From Acephala macrosclerotiorum (Eukaryota > Ascomycota > Leotiomycetes > Helotiales > Mollisiaceae), in contig MU119275.1 of NCBI GenBank assembly GCA_014904845.1, forward strand, positions 62,001 through 126,000: a stretch of DNA of 64,000 nt, written 5' to 3'. Both the position numbers and the translations under genes were made by a program. A model generated the notes under the pieces. The model was not told where the DNA came from and did not search any database. It saw only the letters and a program-made list of their open reading frames with translations. How positions within the stretch are numbered: position 1 is the first letter of the stretch; the number at the start of each line of letters is the position of its first letter. This document shows, piece by piece, positions 21,601 through 33,185 of this stretch.

Positions 21601-21948
21601 CGAGTAGTATAAAGTCCCGGATAAATTGTACGGAATCGCACGAGTTTTGAAGAGCTGAATCCCGAGCTTTTTAGCAAATTTATAAGTGATTTGAATCTGG
21701 CCGAGCCTCCGTGGGGGATTTTGTGGGGGCCCCGTGCGCAGCCTAATTTTGACCATACGATTCCGATATATACTTCTCTGCGATACTACACATCCTAACT
21801 ACATTCGTCGCCCTTTAAATCAGTGCTCATCCCAAGTACAAAGTAGGACTACACGTATCAAATCAACCATTCTTATGTCCATAATCCAGCGTTGCCTTCA
21901 TGCGATCCTCTGGCTTCGCCCAGTACCAGCTCCATAGATTGTTTAATC

Positions 21949-23781
21949 TCAAAAGAGTTCCCTGCCCCATACTGCACGCTCCCTGGCTGTACCACCCATA
22001 TTGCCGTGGGGTAATGCTTCGACATCTTGTGCCCAACGTTCTCGTTGCATCTTCATCGCAGGTACCAACATCAGAGCCCGTCGAATACCCATTTTGTGTC
22101 CCATCTCCTCTAGTAGCTTGATAACCCAGCCATGCAACTCCTCAGGCACGCCAAATGAGCTTCCTGCAACTGCCACAGCAAACAAAAGCAAAAAGATGCC
22201 AGATGTAGCCGGGACCAATCTAATCTGTGGTATCGGGATAGTGCGAGAATAGAGTTGACCAGAAACGCTAGCGCAGATTTCTGAGGCCATTTTGGAGATT
22301 ATTGCAAGGGATTTCGTCCGATGCATATCATATTCAGGTGAGCGAGACGCGATTTTTCCAATATATATTAGCAGAATTTCATTCACGAGGATGCGCGACC
22401 ACCGATAGTGATCCAAAACTCTGCCAATCCAGATGTCGTGGTATATATAGTATTGCCCGTTGAACATCCTAGATTTGGTTTCTTTCGACGATGCGACACC
22501 ATATCTCCAGTGTTCAGGAAGCTTTGCTTCCCACTCTTCTAATTCTGCCTCGCACAGTAGAGCTTTCTGAACAATGATATCGGCATCAGGAGTATGTACT
22601 GCTTTGATGGATGCGTGTAGCTCGACAAATCGACCGACAATCCCAACAAGAGATGCTGCCGGGTAGTCTGCGGGACACTGAGAGTCTCGACAATATCGAG
22701 ACCATTCAGAAAAGCTCGCTGGAATATTCTGCCCGCTTTGAAGGTATCGAATAAACTGCGTAAGTCAAACGTCAGGATGATTTCTTCGGTAACCATGGAG
22801 TAGTAAAACATACAGCTAAGAAGCAAAAATGTAGTTGCATTCGAAAACCCGGCTGGCGCGGAGGCTGTTTTGACGCTATCGCTCTCAGTAACGCTACTGC
22901 ACCATCAACATGTAGGCCCCATGCCTTCCGAGACTGTGAAGTACAATTGACTACCTGTAGATGTTTATCAGCTTGAATCAAAACTCCGGATTGACCAGGG
23001 ACGCACTTCAAATAGAGCTAGCATTATCACCGCTCTGAATGTGTCATCCAGGTCAGCACTGACAGGTTCTTGTAGGGCTGCCCCGACATGTCTTATCGTT
23101 GCTACGTATTTGTGCCGTGCAATCATCATAAGGTCTTGACTGTTAGTCACATTGGAGAGGCCTGCCAGACCTACACAGGACACTGCGTCGAGGGATGCTT
23201 TGTTGGTAAACATAAGGGACGAAGAGGCACTTGATTGAATCGTCGCGGAGGGCGAAATAATAGCGACATAGCAGGTGAGGAAAGTGATACCCAAATCATC
23301 TAGGTTCGTCGAGGAGGAGGAGAGAGAATGAAGTGAGAAACTCCCTAAGGTTAAAGACTGGAATTCCGTCGCGAGAGTTTCAGTTGAAGCAGAACATTTG
23401 GCATTACGAGGCGTCTCGACATCATTGGAAGGCAGAAGAGCAGAAACATCAAGGGTCTCTTTCGGTCTCTCTTCGTTTCGATGAGTTTCGCGAGACCCAC
23501 GTGGAATTTCAAGACCACGTGCTTTTTTTATGACCTTTGCGCTCTCGTCGCGAAACAAGAGGGACAGCTGGTCTCGGTATCCAGGACAAATTTTGCCGGC
23601 TCTTAAACACTGCATACACGCGGGTTCGACTAGGTTGCACTAGAAGCGAATTCAAATTAGGAGACATCTTACAACTAAACGACTGCGAGGCACATCAGCA
23701 CGCTGCTTTTCAACGACGTACCCTGATTCTTCTCAGCCGACAATTGGAGCAAGCTCTGCTAGCTCTCCCGCAGTGTACCAT
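21949..23781 (-). CDS. Zn2Cys6 fungal transcription factor
   Basis: Four exons, 23781-23722, 23639-23007, 22954-22814 and 22755-21949, give 546 residues; introns of 82, 52 and 58 bp all keep frame. The zinc cluster is split by intron 1 and reads ACSNCRLRRIR|CNLVEP in the spliced protein, with Cys11, 14, 21, 28, 31 and 38 in the canonical C-x2-C-x6-C-x6-C-x2-C-x6-C spacing, followed by PGYRDQ as in many such factors. The rest is the helical Fungal_trans_2 type regulatory region (TCYVAI, AWGLHVDGAVALL, then EAELEEWEAKLPEHW). It sits divergent from the tyrosinase gene with about 1.27 kb between, so it may regulate it; that link is inference. Confidence 0.9.
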
Positions 23782-23960
23782 GGCAAACTTCGCTGTAGCT
23801 TAGAATATCTTGAGAACAGAAGAGGTATCGAATCCCCGAAAATAATAATCCGCGGAGGAAGGTAAGAATTGGCGTTCCAAAACAGGTGTTCTTGTCGTGG
23901 AGAATGCACCGGCAAAGGTCGCCCTGACGTCCAAATAAGCAGCAGTGAATACCTAGTGCG

Positions 23961-24136
23961 TTGGTCAAAGCTCGCAAGGCCACGAATACGCTCAAGGCCG
24001 CCTCCGCGGGCGGGAAACTAGTCTGAAAGCGGCAACCCAATCGTGTTTTGGTCCAAACTCTAAAGCCCACGAATACACTCAAGGTGGTCTCCACAAGCCG
24101 GGAAACTAGTCTGAAAGTGGTAACTCAATCGTGTTT
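23961..24136. repeat. Diverged tandem duplication, unit about 88 bp
   Basis: Copy 1 is 23961-24047, copy 2 is 24048-24136. Both start TTGGTC and end CAATCGTGTTT, with the identical core GGGAAACTAGTCTGAAAG. Most differences are transitions, with T or A in copy 2 where copy 1 has C or G (AAGCGGCAACCC against AAGTGGTAACTC), as RIP would cause. Confidence 0.75.
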
Positions 24137-24289
24137 AAGCTTAAGGATCAGCCTTTCATTTCGAGCACGTCCCTCTTCCTGGTTTGAGTGCAAAAAGCCA
24201 CAAAGTGTGGGTTTGATTCTCGCCCTGCGTCCTGGGCCGGCTCTTGAGTTACCGAGATACCTTGAATGTGTACTGACTAGTTCACTGCA

Positions 24290-24419
24290 TTCAAGCACGA
24301 TACGACTCGGTATCCCTTGCTAAGTTCGCGACCGCCGGGACCGTAGGTAGATCATTTAAGCACGATACAGCCCGGTACCCCTTGCTAAGTTCGCGACCGC
24401 CGGGACCGTAGGCAGATCA
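24290..24419. repeat. Tandem duplication, unit 65 bp
   Basis: Copies at 24290-24354 and 24355-24419 share CTTGCTAAGTTCGCGACCGC and CGGGACCGTAGG exactly and differ at only a handful of positions, nearly all transitions. It lies in the non-coding interval between the regulator and the tyrosinase gene. Confidence 0.8.
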
Positions 24420-25047
24420 TTCTACCGGCCGAGGATAGCGGATCTTCCGATCTTGGGGCTCACTGGAGCAAGATCTCCAGTTCAGTCGATCCCATCTCCA
24501 GCAGCGCATTTGAAGAGAACCAATTTTGGTTGCAGTGCTCCATTCCCCTAAAGGACGCATGATTTGAGGCGAGCCTCGTATAATGGCGCAAGACGTACGT
24601 CTCTCTTCAAGTGACAATTACGAATTTCAATCTAACCAACCCCGCCCATCGTATCCAGCAATCGTCGTGGTTGGCATTTCGGATGCAACTTTTGATAGAC
24701 CGGAGTTGAAATCTCCTTTGAGTAATCTCTATGTCTCTGCTGTTGCTCATTCGGTACGAGCTCTTGACAACGATCCTCTATTGATCCTCTGTAAGGTTGT
24801 GAGTGCACTTTGGATGACGAGTCCCATGAGTTTCCAGAACGATGTCTTGACTCTGTTGAGTCGAGGTCCCGTACAAGGTAGTGAGAAAAGGGGAAATTAT
24901 TAGGTACATAAGGCCATCGTCTTCTTGAGAAACTTGTTTTTCCTCAGCCAGCTTAATCAACGGCTCTTCACACTCGCTTCCAGTGTTTTTTTTTTTTTGC
25001 CACACAGGCCCCCCTACCCCACTGTTACTCAGTTTCCCTGGTTCAAC
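24420..25047. promoter_or_regulatory. Upstream region of tyrosinase gene
   Basis: No coding sequence. About 65 bp before the tyrosinase ATG is an uninterrupted T run (around 24988-24998) within a pyrimidine-rich leader, common near fungal transcription starts. Confidence 0.3.
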
Positions 25048-26159
25048 ATGTTCGCCAGAACAGTCCTGTCGCTGCTGACGGCCGTCGCTGTAGTGAAGAC
25101 TGCAGCTGTACTTCCACCCCAATTCAACACTCGTTCATCCAACTGTACCACTGTGGAGGTTCGCAAAGAGTGGCGAAATCTCACAAGTGCTGAGCAAGCT
25201 GCCTACCTGGATGCCGAGATCTGTCTCATGAACCTACCGGCTCAGACTGGGCTTGCAGCAGTAACAAGTCGGTATAGCGATTTGGAAGCCCTCCACCAAA
25301 ACCTCACTACTATCATTCACGACGTCGGCCAGTTCCTTCCGTGGCACCGCTATTTCGTCCATGTCCACCACGAGGTCCTCAAGACCCAGTGCAACTACAC
25401 TGGACCTGTTCCGTAAGAGGTTATGCTGTCTCCAATGATATCTACGTGCTAATAATATGTATAGTTGGTGGGATGAGCGTCTTGATTCCGGCCATTTTGA
25501 GAGCTCTGCCATTTTCTCTCCTGATACCTTTGGTTCTCTTGGAGCATCATCTTGTGTAACCAATGGAGTAAGATCCCCTTGAGCTGTATACTCTAGGATC
25601 ATTGTAACTAATACAAGATCAAAACTATAGTACTTTGCAAATACTACGTTATATATTGGCCCCGGCACTCAGGAAACGGTCCACTGTTTATCACGCAGTG
25701 TTAACGATACTCGGAGTGCCGAAACTAGTAGTACCTATGTTGACAATTGCAACGCAAATTCCAACTATACTTCTATGTGGGAATGTGTAGTTGCGGGGTA
25801 AGATCACTATCCCCAAAGAAATGATCACAGAGACTGACATTCTCCTTAGTCCCCATGCTGGTGGCCATTTAGGAGTTGGTGGCGTTATGGGCAACATGGA
25901 CAGCTCTGTTGGCGACCCGAGCTTTTTCCTCCACCACGGCTTCATTGATCGCAATTGGTGGACGTGGCAAAACATTGATCCCGCAAACAACTTGTACCAA
26001 ATCAGTGGATACACAACACAAAAACCGCTGCCTTCAGGTGGATATGAAGAAGTTACATTAGACTACGTCATGTCAAGCTGGGGAGTCCTTCCTGACGTTA
26101 CGATTTATGATGTCATGGACACGGAAGGTGGATATTTATGCTATGAGTATGACTACTAA
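25048..26159 (+). CDS. Secreted tyrosinase (type 3 copper oxidase)
   Basis: Four exons, 25048-25412, 25465-25567, 25631-25797 and 25850-26159, give 314 residues; introns are 52, 63 and 52 bp and keep frame. The start MFARTVLSLLTAVAVV is a signal peptide; the ATG at 24925 adds a non-family leader and is rejected. Copper site A has three His in EALHQ, IIHD and FLPWHRYFVH; copper site B has PHAGGH and DPSFFLHHGFIDRNWW. The PWWDERLDSG and WECVVAG segments rejoin properly across introns. All six copper ligands are present, so it should oxidise phenols to quinones outside the cell or in the secretory path. It is a short form without the C-terminal extension of mushroom tyrosinases. Substrate is unknown; melanin or a secondary metabolite are guesses. 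Confidence 0.92.
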
Positions 26160-27924
26160 CGCGTGCACTTCCGTTTATTTGGGGGCGAGATTGTAGATGT
26201 CACAGATCTGGTTCTATCCCTAATTCTATCACGTGATTCAACCGCTAGCTTGGGGTAAGAGGAGATATGGTTGGCAAAGTCGTGGGTGGATTTGTAGTGG
26301 TTGCATTCTCTAATTAAGAGGGGTCTATTCTAGGTGTGGAAGAGTGCTTGTATGCACCTATCTAGGGATCACGGGACAAGTGGGGCCGTTTGGGTTTTAT
26401 ATTCGAGAGTCTCTCTCACTTCCACTCTTTTATCTTGTATTCTAAGGACTCACGGTAGTTGAATAAATCGATCGGATTGCGCTACGAATTATCACAATAT
26501 ATATGATCCTCAATTGGAAAACCGAATACAAAAGTAAAGAACGAATGCGAATACGAATACAATTGCGAACGATTTACCTTCTCACGCGGCTTTGGCTGCT
26601 TTGCCAGCTTCGATGGCACAGATCTACAGTCGGATGTCGAAGATGATTTCCTTGGTTACTTGGTGCAAGGTGGTATGGACGATATAGTAGAGAAACTCCG
26701 GACTCTTAGGTACGTCGAATTTGAGGCCCATGGATATGACAGACGGCTCTGGGTGGGCAACCGATCAAAATCGCTTTGAGACAGCCCAAATGATCTGTCA
26801 ACAATTCAAGGGAGAGTACGATGACGAGGAAGGGACCTCGTCGATTCCGAATGTTCAGATTGTCAAGGCCAATCGTATTCCCAAAGTGCAGGGGTCAACT
26901 TTTGTGATTGATTTGATGATATTGATGATTATTACGATGATGGTTCTCAGAGAGAGAGATCTTAAAACCCCGCAGCACTGACTCAGCACTAAATCACACG
27001 ATTATCGACAGGAAGGAGGGCATTGTGCAAACATATGTAGGTGTCCCAAGATCGAACATGATCTAGTGCTAATGAAGTATCCAGTATCTGCCAGAGAAGC
27101 AAGAAGTTCATCCCGAGAAGCAGCTAGGATATGTCCATTCATTAGACCCGCTTCAATGCACGCGGTCTATCATTTTCTCCCCCTTTCCAGACTTTCAGCT
27201 TGTATTTAGAACATATTACAAAAGAGCGACATCTCCAGAATCTGCTGTACGTCATGCCATACTAATATCTGGCTTGAGGAATTTCACATGGAGAGGTCGC
27301 CCATGTTACTCACCAAACTTTTCGTATCCTAAGAATACTTTACCAGGACTTAAAGAGTGATTTCAGGCGTGATACTTCTGAATACTTGCTACAATCCTTT
27401 CAGGGCATGCATTTCGGTGCTTGTGCTCCTCACTTGTTAGGCTTCGCTCCCTATACTTCAGCGTTTTCGGGCTTGCGTCGCTAATTCTCCAGCGCTTCAA
27501 TCGCCAAATTTCAGGGGTTCCGTGCAAAAATGGACTAATCCCTTCCCCAGATTTACTTTCCTGCGACACGTCTTCCAACCTCAACAACCATCAATCCACG
27601 GCTAGTACGACACCATAGCTTGAACATTCCGTATCACCATGGGTCCCGATGACATCAGACGCACTATGGACACCTGGGAGGACAATCGGCACTACCACGA
27701 GTTTAGTACAGAGTCGAACAGAAACGTGCAGATCCAAACAAACACCCCTCCGTTGGCATGGATATCAGGCCAGCTTTACGTGCCATGCGAGGGCTCCAGG
27801 TTTGAGGGTTGAATTATGCGAAGAGGATTTTTGTAGGATGGGGTTAGGGAGGATCTTATCAAGAGGATCAAGGACAACAATTGATGGCTGAGGACCATGA
27901 AGACGCGATAAATACGAGCGGCAG
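26160..27924. other. No intact gene; possible decayed coding fragments
   Basis: About 1.8 kb with only short frames. Around 26640-26760 a run reading GGMDDIVEKLRTLRYVEFEA looks coding but is soon broken, and 27639-27800 (MGPDDIRRTMDTWEDN) looks similar and ends in stops. Neither can be named. Confidence 0.3.
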
Positions 27925-28733
27925 TTGAAGGATTCGAAGCAAGGAAGAGCGACCGACATCGTCCCTTTCAATCGATTCCCTCATTTCCTTCTAGAGGCAC
28001 GATACCTGAACTGGGAACACACCTTACCCGGCCCTCGAGCATTGGCAGTCCGCGATCGTCACGGTGGCTCAGGAGACCGGCTTCACTTCTGCGAACATGA
28101 CAACCAGCCAAATCCAATAGCACTCTCGGTGTGCCGTGCATCTCGATATGTTGCCCAACTGGTATCGTTTCTGCTTTGGAACACCAACGTGTACGCAGGT
28201 CACGCTCAAGACATTTTATATTTTGGTCACCAGTAGACGGACATCAACGCATTTATCAACACAAATGGCGAGGACATTTGGGATCTGATAGCGAGCCCTC
28301 GTGGGGTTTTAGTTGCTGCATCTAGAGAGATGAATATGCACCCTGGCGAGGTGCCAGATGATCGAAAGCTTTCGGAGCCCGTAATTACAGACTTGAAGGC
28401 TGTAAAGTATCTGACTCTTTCCAAACACTTGTGGACTGATCGCAATCAAGTGCGAGATTGGCACACATCTGGCCTTAAAGGGTGACGACATATGAAGGAA
28501 TTTCCCGGCCTCAAAGAAATCATTCCTGTTTCAAAATCCGTGGACGACATTCAACCTCTCTTCGCCTACGCTCCTGGCCACCTCAAGTTCTAAGACCTCG
28601 AGAATATAGCATTTTTGTGGGCAGAAACATTTCAAAAAAGCTTTCTTAAGACAGATATTACTGTGGAAGAAAAGAGAGTCGGCATTCCGAAGTTCGTGCC
28701 GTTCAGCAGACTCGTCTTACAAACATTCTAGAA
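27925..28733 (+). pseudogene. Second 2EXR-domain protein remnant, four nonsense codons
   Basis: One frame reads FNRFPHFLLEARYLNWEHTL, PNPIALSVCRASRYVA and DILYFGHQ, the 2EXR order, and continues without frameshift as VITDLKAVKYLTLSKHLW and FPGLKEIIPVS to about 28730. It is cut by TAG at 28234, TGA at 28483, TAA at 28591 and TAG at 28729. Its LKAVK block aligns with the remnant at 19.6-20.3 kb, so the two are paralogues. Having only nonsense changes and no indels fits C-to-T type decay such as RIP rather than slow drift. Confidence 0.72.
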
Positions 28734-29243
28734 GACCATTGGCATCGGGATGACGGGGCGCCTTACGTAGGTTCTCAGGAGATTGTTTATTACTGGCACT
28801 GGCATTCGACTGCAGTACATTCTAAAAGAGCTACAAGTGCGTTACAAGGCTACCCCACGACCTCGAACCCCGTGTTGATCTGCGAGAGTCGGGACGAGAA
28901 CGAAGACCCGCCTCATCAAGCTCGTCAACAAAGTGAACCAGCCCAGACCATCCGGCCCAATTACAATCTAAGGTTCTCGGGAAGTCAAAGTGATGGCGTC
29001 TATATTTGTTTCAGGGGTATGTATCATACACGATAGTAATGAATCCTTGCAGCCTGTATTTACGAAGCAACTCTAGAGTAAATATTTTCATCATCAGCTC
29101 CGCATTTCTTCATCCAGATCCGCTCTCTCTTCTTCACTGGGTACTCATTGTCTGCATGCTATGTCTATCATCGTGCCTAATATCTATATTTGGAACGTCG
29201 CGTTCAACCTCAGATCTCTGCTGCTCGCCTCAACGGTAACATT
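28734..29243. other. No gene seen
   Basis: Possibly further decayed tail of the 2EXR copy (a stretch reads TGTGIRLQYILKELQ), otherwise featureless. Confidence 0.3.
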
Positions 29244-31702
29244 CTACTCCGCTGCTTGAAGCTTCCATCTCTGGGCAACCACATCCCACAAGCTTAAATC
29301 TCTCCTTGTTAATGAAAATGAGACTTGAGCAGTCGCATTTGGCTGTACAAAGATTTTGTCAAAGCCTCTCAATTGACGGATTGGTGCACCTGGGATTCCA
29401 AGGTAAGCTGGGCGATCTCAGCCCCAGCAACACCTCCAACATTGGTGATAGATGCTGTCACATTGAACAGAACCGTCCCAAAGCTCTGGATGCCCTCCTT
29501 GGACAATAGACACGCTCGCCGACGGATACTCAGCTGCACTAGCTTCAGACTGGACAACGCTCAGATTCGAGTACGCAAACTCCGTATACGAAAGCCCGTA
29601 TCCGAACTCGATGCGTAGCTCGATTCTATCTCGATCGAAAGCCCGGTAGTCAATGTAGACGCCCTCAGTGAAGTTCTGCTGTGGAAAAGCAGACTGGTCT
29701 ACCGTTGAATTCAGAAGGTTGCCATAATCTTCATCTTTCTTGGCAATGGTGTGGACCAACTTCCCACTTGGATTTACATCTCCATACAGCACATCTACAA
29801 GAGCATGTCCTGATTCCTGACCTGGGAGACCACCGAAGATGACGGCAGTCACATTTTCGTGCTCGATCCAAGCATCCACAACTCTTGGACCTGCGGAGTG
29901 GAAAACAACGACAGTGTTCGAACACTGACCTGCGACGTTAAGGACCAAATTGTCGGAGAATTCGTCAGACAATGCCAGGCGGTCGAATGATTCCGAAGCA
30001 TAAGCATTGATAAAAACAAGGCAGACTTCAGAGTTGGCTTCGGGTGCTGGATTCTCTGAGAAGAAATCCCACCGCAAAAATCCACGATCAGCAATGACTC
30101 GATCTTGAATGGCCTTGAATGGCGAGATGACATAAGGAGGCGTGTTGCTGCCGGAACCACCACCAACGATCAGAGTACCGTTGAAGGTGTTCCAGCCGAA
30201 GTTCACTTCATATCCACCTCCGTACCGAAGAGGGTTTGTCCATGGGACGGCCTTCACTTCTACGTCGTACCCGAAGATGCTGACGAATCGAGGGGCTTTG
30301 AATGGCAGGGTCTTGTCGACATTTTTAACGAGGACGTGGCCAGCTGCTCCAATCTCCCGAATAATCTTATCGTGATCACCCCGAACATCTAGGATCGGGC
30401 GCTGGACTATTGGTGGGTATGCCTGTGCTGATGGGTAGTTGTCATTCTGATTGAGATAGTAGAACGAAGCCATGGTCCTCGTAACCATATCGTTCAGTCG
30501 ATCGATGGAGACGGATCCATTGGTCACCGCCTCGCTCAGATTCTTTCCCCAGAATCCGCCATCTGGCATGACGATGTCGAGACCTGCGTTTGCAGTACTG
30601 ATGCCTGATTGCTGGGCTTGCCAATCGGAGACGACGAAACCTTCGAATCCGAATTCTGTCTTCAAGATGCCGTTGAGGAGCTTAGAGTTCTCGCAGGCAT
30701 AGGAGTTATTGGTTCGTTGGTATGAGCACATGACTGCTCCTTTGCCAGCTCGAAGTGCATTCATGAATGGCCATGCATAGAGCTCATGCAGAGTCAGATC
30801 GTCGACGTTTGAGATAGACTCTCCGAGCTCATTTAGAAGGCGGCATATTCTTGTTCGTTGAACAGGAAATGCTATATCACATCAGTACCATTCCAGGGGT
30901 CGATTCAGAGAAACTTACCTTCGAGCAAGCAATCATGGCAGTATCCTGCTACCCTTCACCAGCTCCTCCATCTGCACACCCGTCACATAAGGATCCGGTC
31001 CGGGTCCCTCCCAATTCCTCCCCGCCCTCGCCAACCTACCCAGCGGCCCACCCACTGGCCTCAGCGCAATATTAACACCCTTACCGTAATACTCTTCTCC
31101 GAGCGCTTTCCCATACGCATACATATATCCTTTATCCCATGTTTGCGCGAGATGAGATCCAGCAGGGAAAGCAGAGACGAAATCCGGACCTCGAATACCG
31201 CTGGTGCGTCTTCGAAGCAAAGACCCGAAAAGTTGAGACGGGGCACAGATAAGCCCTAGAATCACGTGGAGCATTCTAGGCTAAGAATAGCGTGCTTTTA
31301 CGAGCATATAAGCTCCCTTTTCATAGAACTCAATCTACAACCTCTTTCGCCCGCACGACTCTACGACCTATCCCACCTCTCTGGCACTGAACCGAGGTTC
31401 CCGACACAGGTCCCGGTGTAGCCTCTGGTGAGGTTTACTTTCTCTTCGAAGGTGAGTTGGACTAGGAAGGCGCGGGCTTTGGTGTAGGCTGCTGTCCAGG
31501 CTGGGGAGGTTTTGCCTTCGCCCTCGGCTGCATTTCTGTCAGACATGTTCTCGATACGGCAAAGGGAGCTTGACTTACAAATAGAATATACGGGACTGAG
31601 TCCATACAAAGGTGCCTCGCTGACATTAGTATAGCCCGCAAGCGCAAGCGACTGCTTCGAAAGGAGCGTCAGCGCCGCAACAACGGACAAGAAGACTTTC
31701 AT
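29244..31702 (-). pseudogene. GH3 beta-glucosidase, disrupted by several frameshifts
   Basis: From 31702 the minus strand has a signal peptide (MKVFLSVVAALTLLSKQSLA), a GT-AG intron, FEEKVNLTRGYTGTCVGN, then VPRLNFSGLC, IRGPDFVSAFPAG, GVNIALRPVGGPLGR, GAVMCSY, the nucleophile motif GFVVSDW, a long intact stretch (ORF 30764-29418) through FGYGLSYTEF, and the FnIII-like tail [16 protein letters not shown], ending at 29244. That is the full family order. Five frame changes are needed: near 31200 (one base missing between DAPA and GIRG), 30960, 30845, 29480 and 29405. A TAG also falls near 30955. It would have released glucose from cello-oligosaccharides. Sequencing error is unlikely to give five indels in one gene when neighbours are clean. 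Confidence 0.8.
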
Positions 31703-33185
31703 CCTGTTAAATTGATCAACTTGTGTAGCCACTCAACTCTTGTTTCTTTTCTTTTGCGATTACCAGAAGTATTTATGCTTCTCTTTCTCGGTAGCCTGGC
31801 TCCGGACCCCATTATTCCGAGTTGCCCGAGTCGGTTTCCCCATGGCTAAAGTCAATTATCATCTAAGCCTCATCTTCAGCGTAAGCCAAGAGGTGCCAAG
31901 GTCTGCAAATGCGGAGGCTCAAGGCTAATTCCAACCTTGAATGCCGAAGATGGGATGAACGGGTGAATGCCGGGTGATGGGACAATGCCCATCGGAGATA
32001 GTCAGATATCCAATAATATCCATTCTCATTGAACGTGAGAGCTATCATCAACTTGGAAGCCTCGTGCTTAGCATCTTCAATTACATTTCTGCCTTGTGTC
32101 ACTCTAGTAGCAGACCTACTTCAGACCTTTCGGATAAGCGTCACTTTTTAGCACACCTTTCACAATGACACAGTTTCCTACTACAATCTCTTCTTCGGCG
32201 TGCTTCTCGGTATCCTTCCCGGATTTTCTCACGTAGCAGACTACGACGCCGCTATCCCTCCTTCTGCGCTCAAGTATACTAGGTGTCGGATTCCGTTTAA
32301 GTTGAGCTTCAAAGGGATGCTCATACCACCAAAACCGAACCCGTTCATATTCTCGAAGAACTTATTCGAATTCTCGTTCGGGCGCATCGTCATCCTCGTC
32401 TCAGCCAGCATATCGAAGATCTCTGAGTTTGCACCGCCATCTTCACCCCGAGGCATACGTGTTCCAATTCCTTCGCGCCAGCTTAACTGGTGTGATGTTC
32501 AGGAGATACGCGATGGTGACGAAAGAGCATGGCTTTCGGACTCTCGGGGACGTATTCAGAGACCCTGTCCATCTCGCTAGTATCGAGTGCTTCAGTGGCA
32601 GAAGACATCGAACTGAAGTTCTCCTATGTTTATCACGAGGCTTGTAGAAATGAATGGAGAATCATGGTGTGCTGTCACTGAAGTCGAGGAGGCATCGCAT
32701 CCTTTTCCTTTTGTGTTCTGCAATGTCAATTTTCGCTTTCCAGACGATACTATACAAGACTCTCAGAATCGCATCCAGGTTATTCTTGTCTGTCAGCGGT
32801 GAGTCGTTGCAGTTCATCTGTCGAAGGAGAATATGAGGGAATGTATGAGTCGATTCGATCCTTAGGACCTTTTAGTTAGACCTGTCAATTATCAGCCTCG
32901 CCACTAGGATTGAAAGAAAATCTTATGTGCTAGATTACCATTGCCCAGAGTTTATCGACCATCTCCTTGGTCTTATCGATATTCATGTCAAAGTGCTTCC
33001 GTCGTGCGGATGAGTTTTGAAACTTCCGATCGGTGGTTTGCCCCTTTCCAACGCGACGTTGTTATTCCCACTTTTGCGAAGAGACAGCCTCGCCAACAGT
33101 TGCAAGTCTGAGACGGAAAGGGTTATCGCCTCTGGACTTCATACTGAGAGCACTTCTGCTTCAACCCAGCGATAATTTGTAGACT
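31703..33185. other. No intact gene seen
   Basis: Several short frames on both strands. The minus strand around 32240-32600 has coding-looking fragments in two frames (RMTMRPNENSNKFFENMNGF; SFVTIAYLLNITPVKLARRN), suggesting another decayed gene, but I cannot name it. Confidence 0.3.

Noticed and set aside
24130..24250. tRNA-like GGGTTTGATTCTCGCC sequence
   Set aside because: The T-arm stem does not pair and no other cloverleaf arms were found.
24925..25047. Upstream in-frame ATG for the tyrosinase
   Set aside because: It would bury the clear signal peptide (MFARTVLSLLTA) behind about 41 unrelated residues and spans a homopolymer T run.
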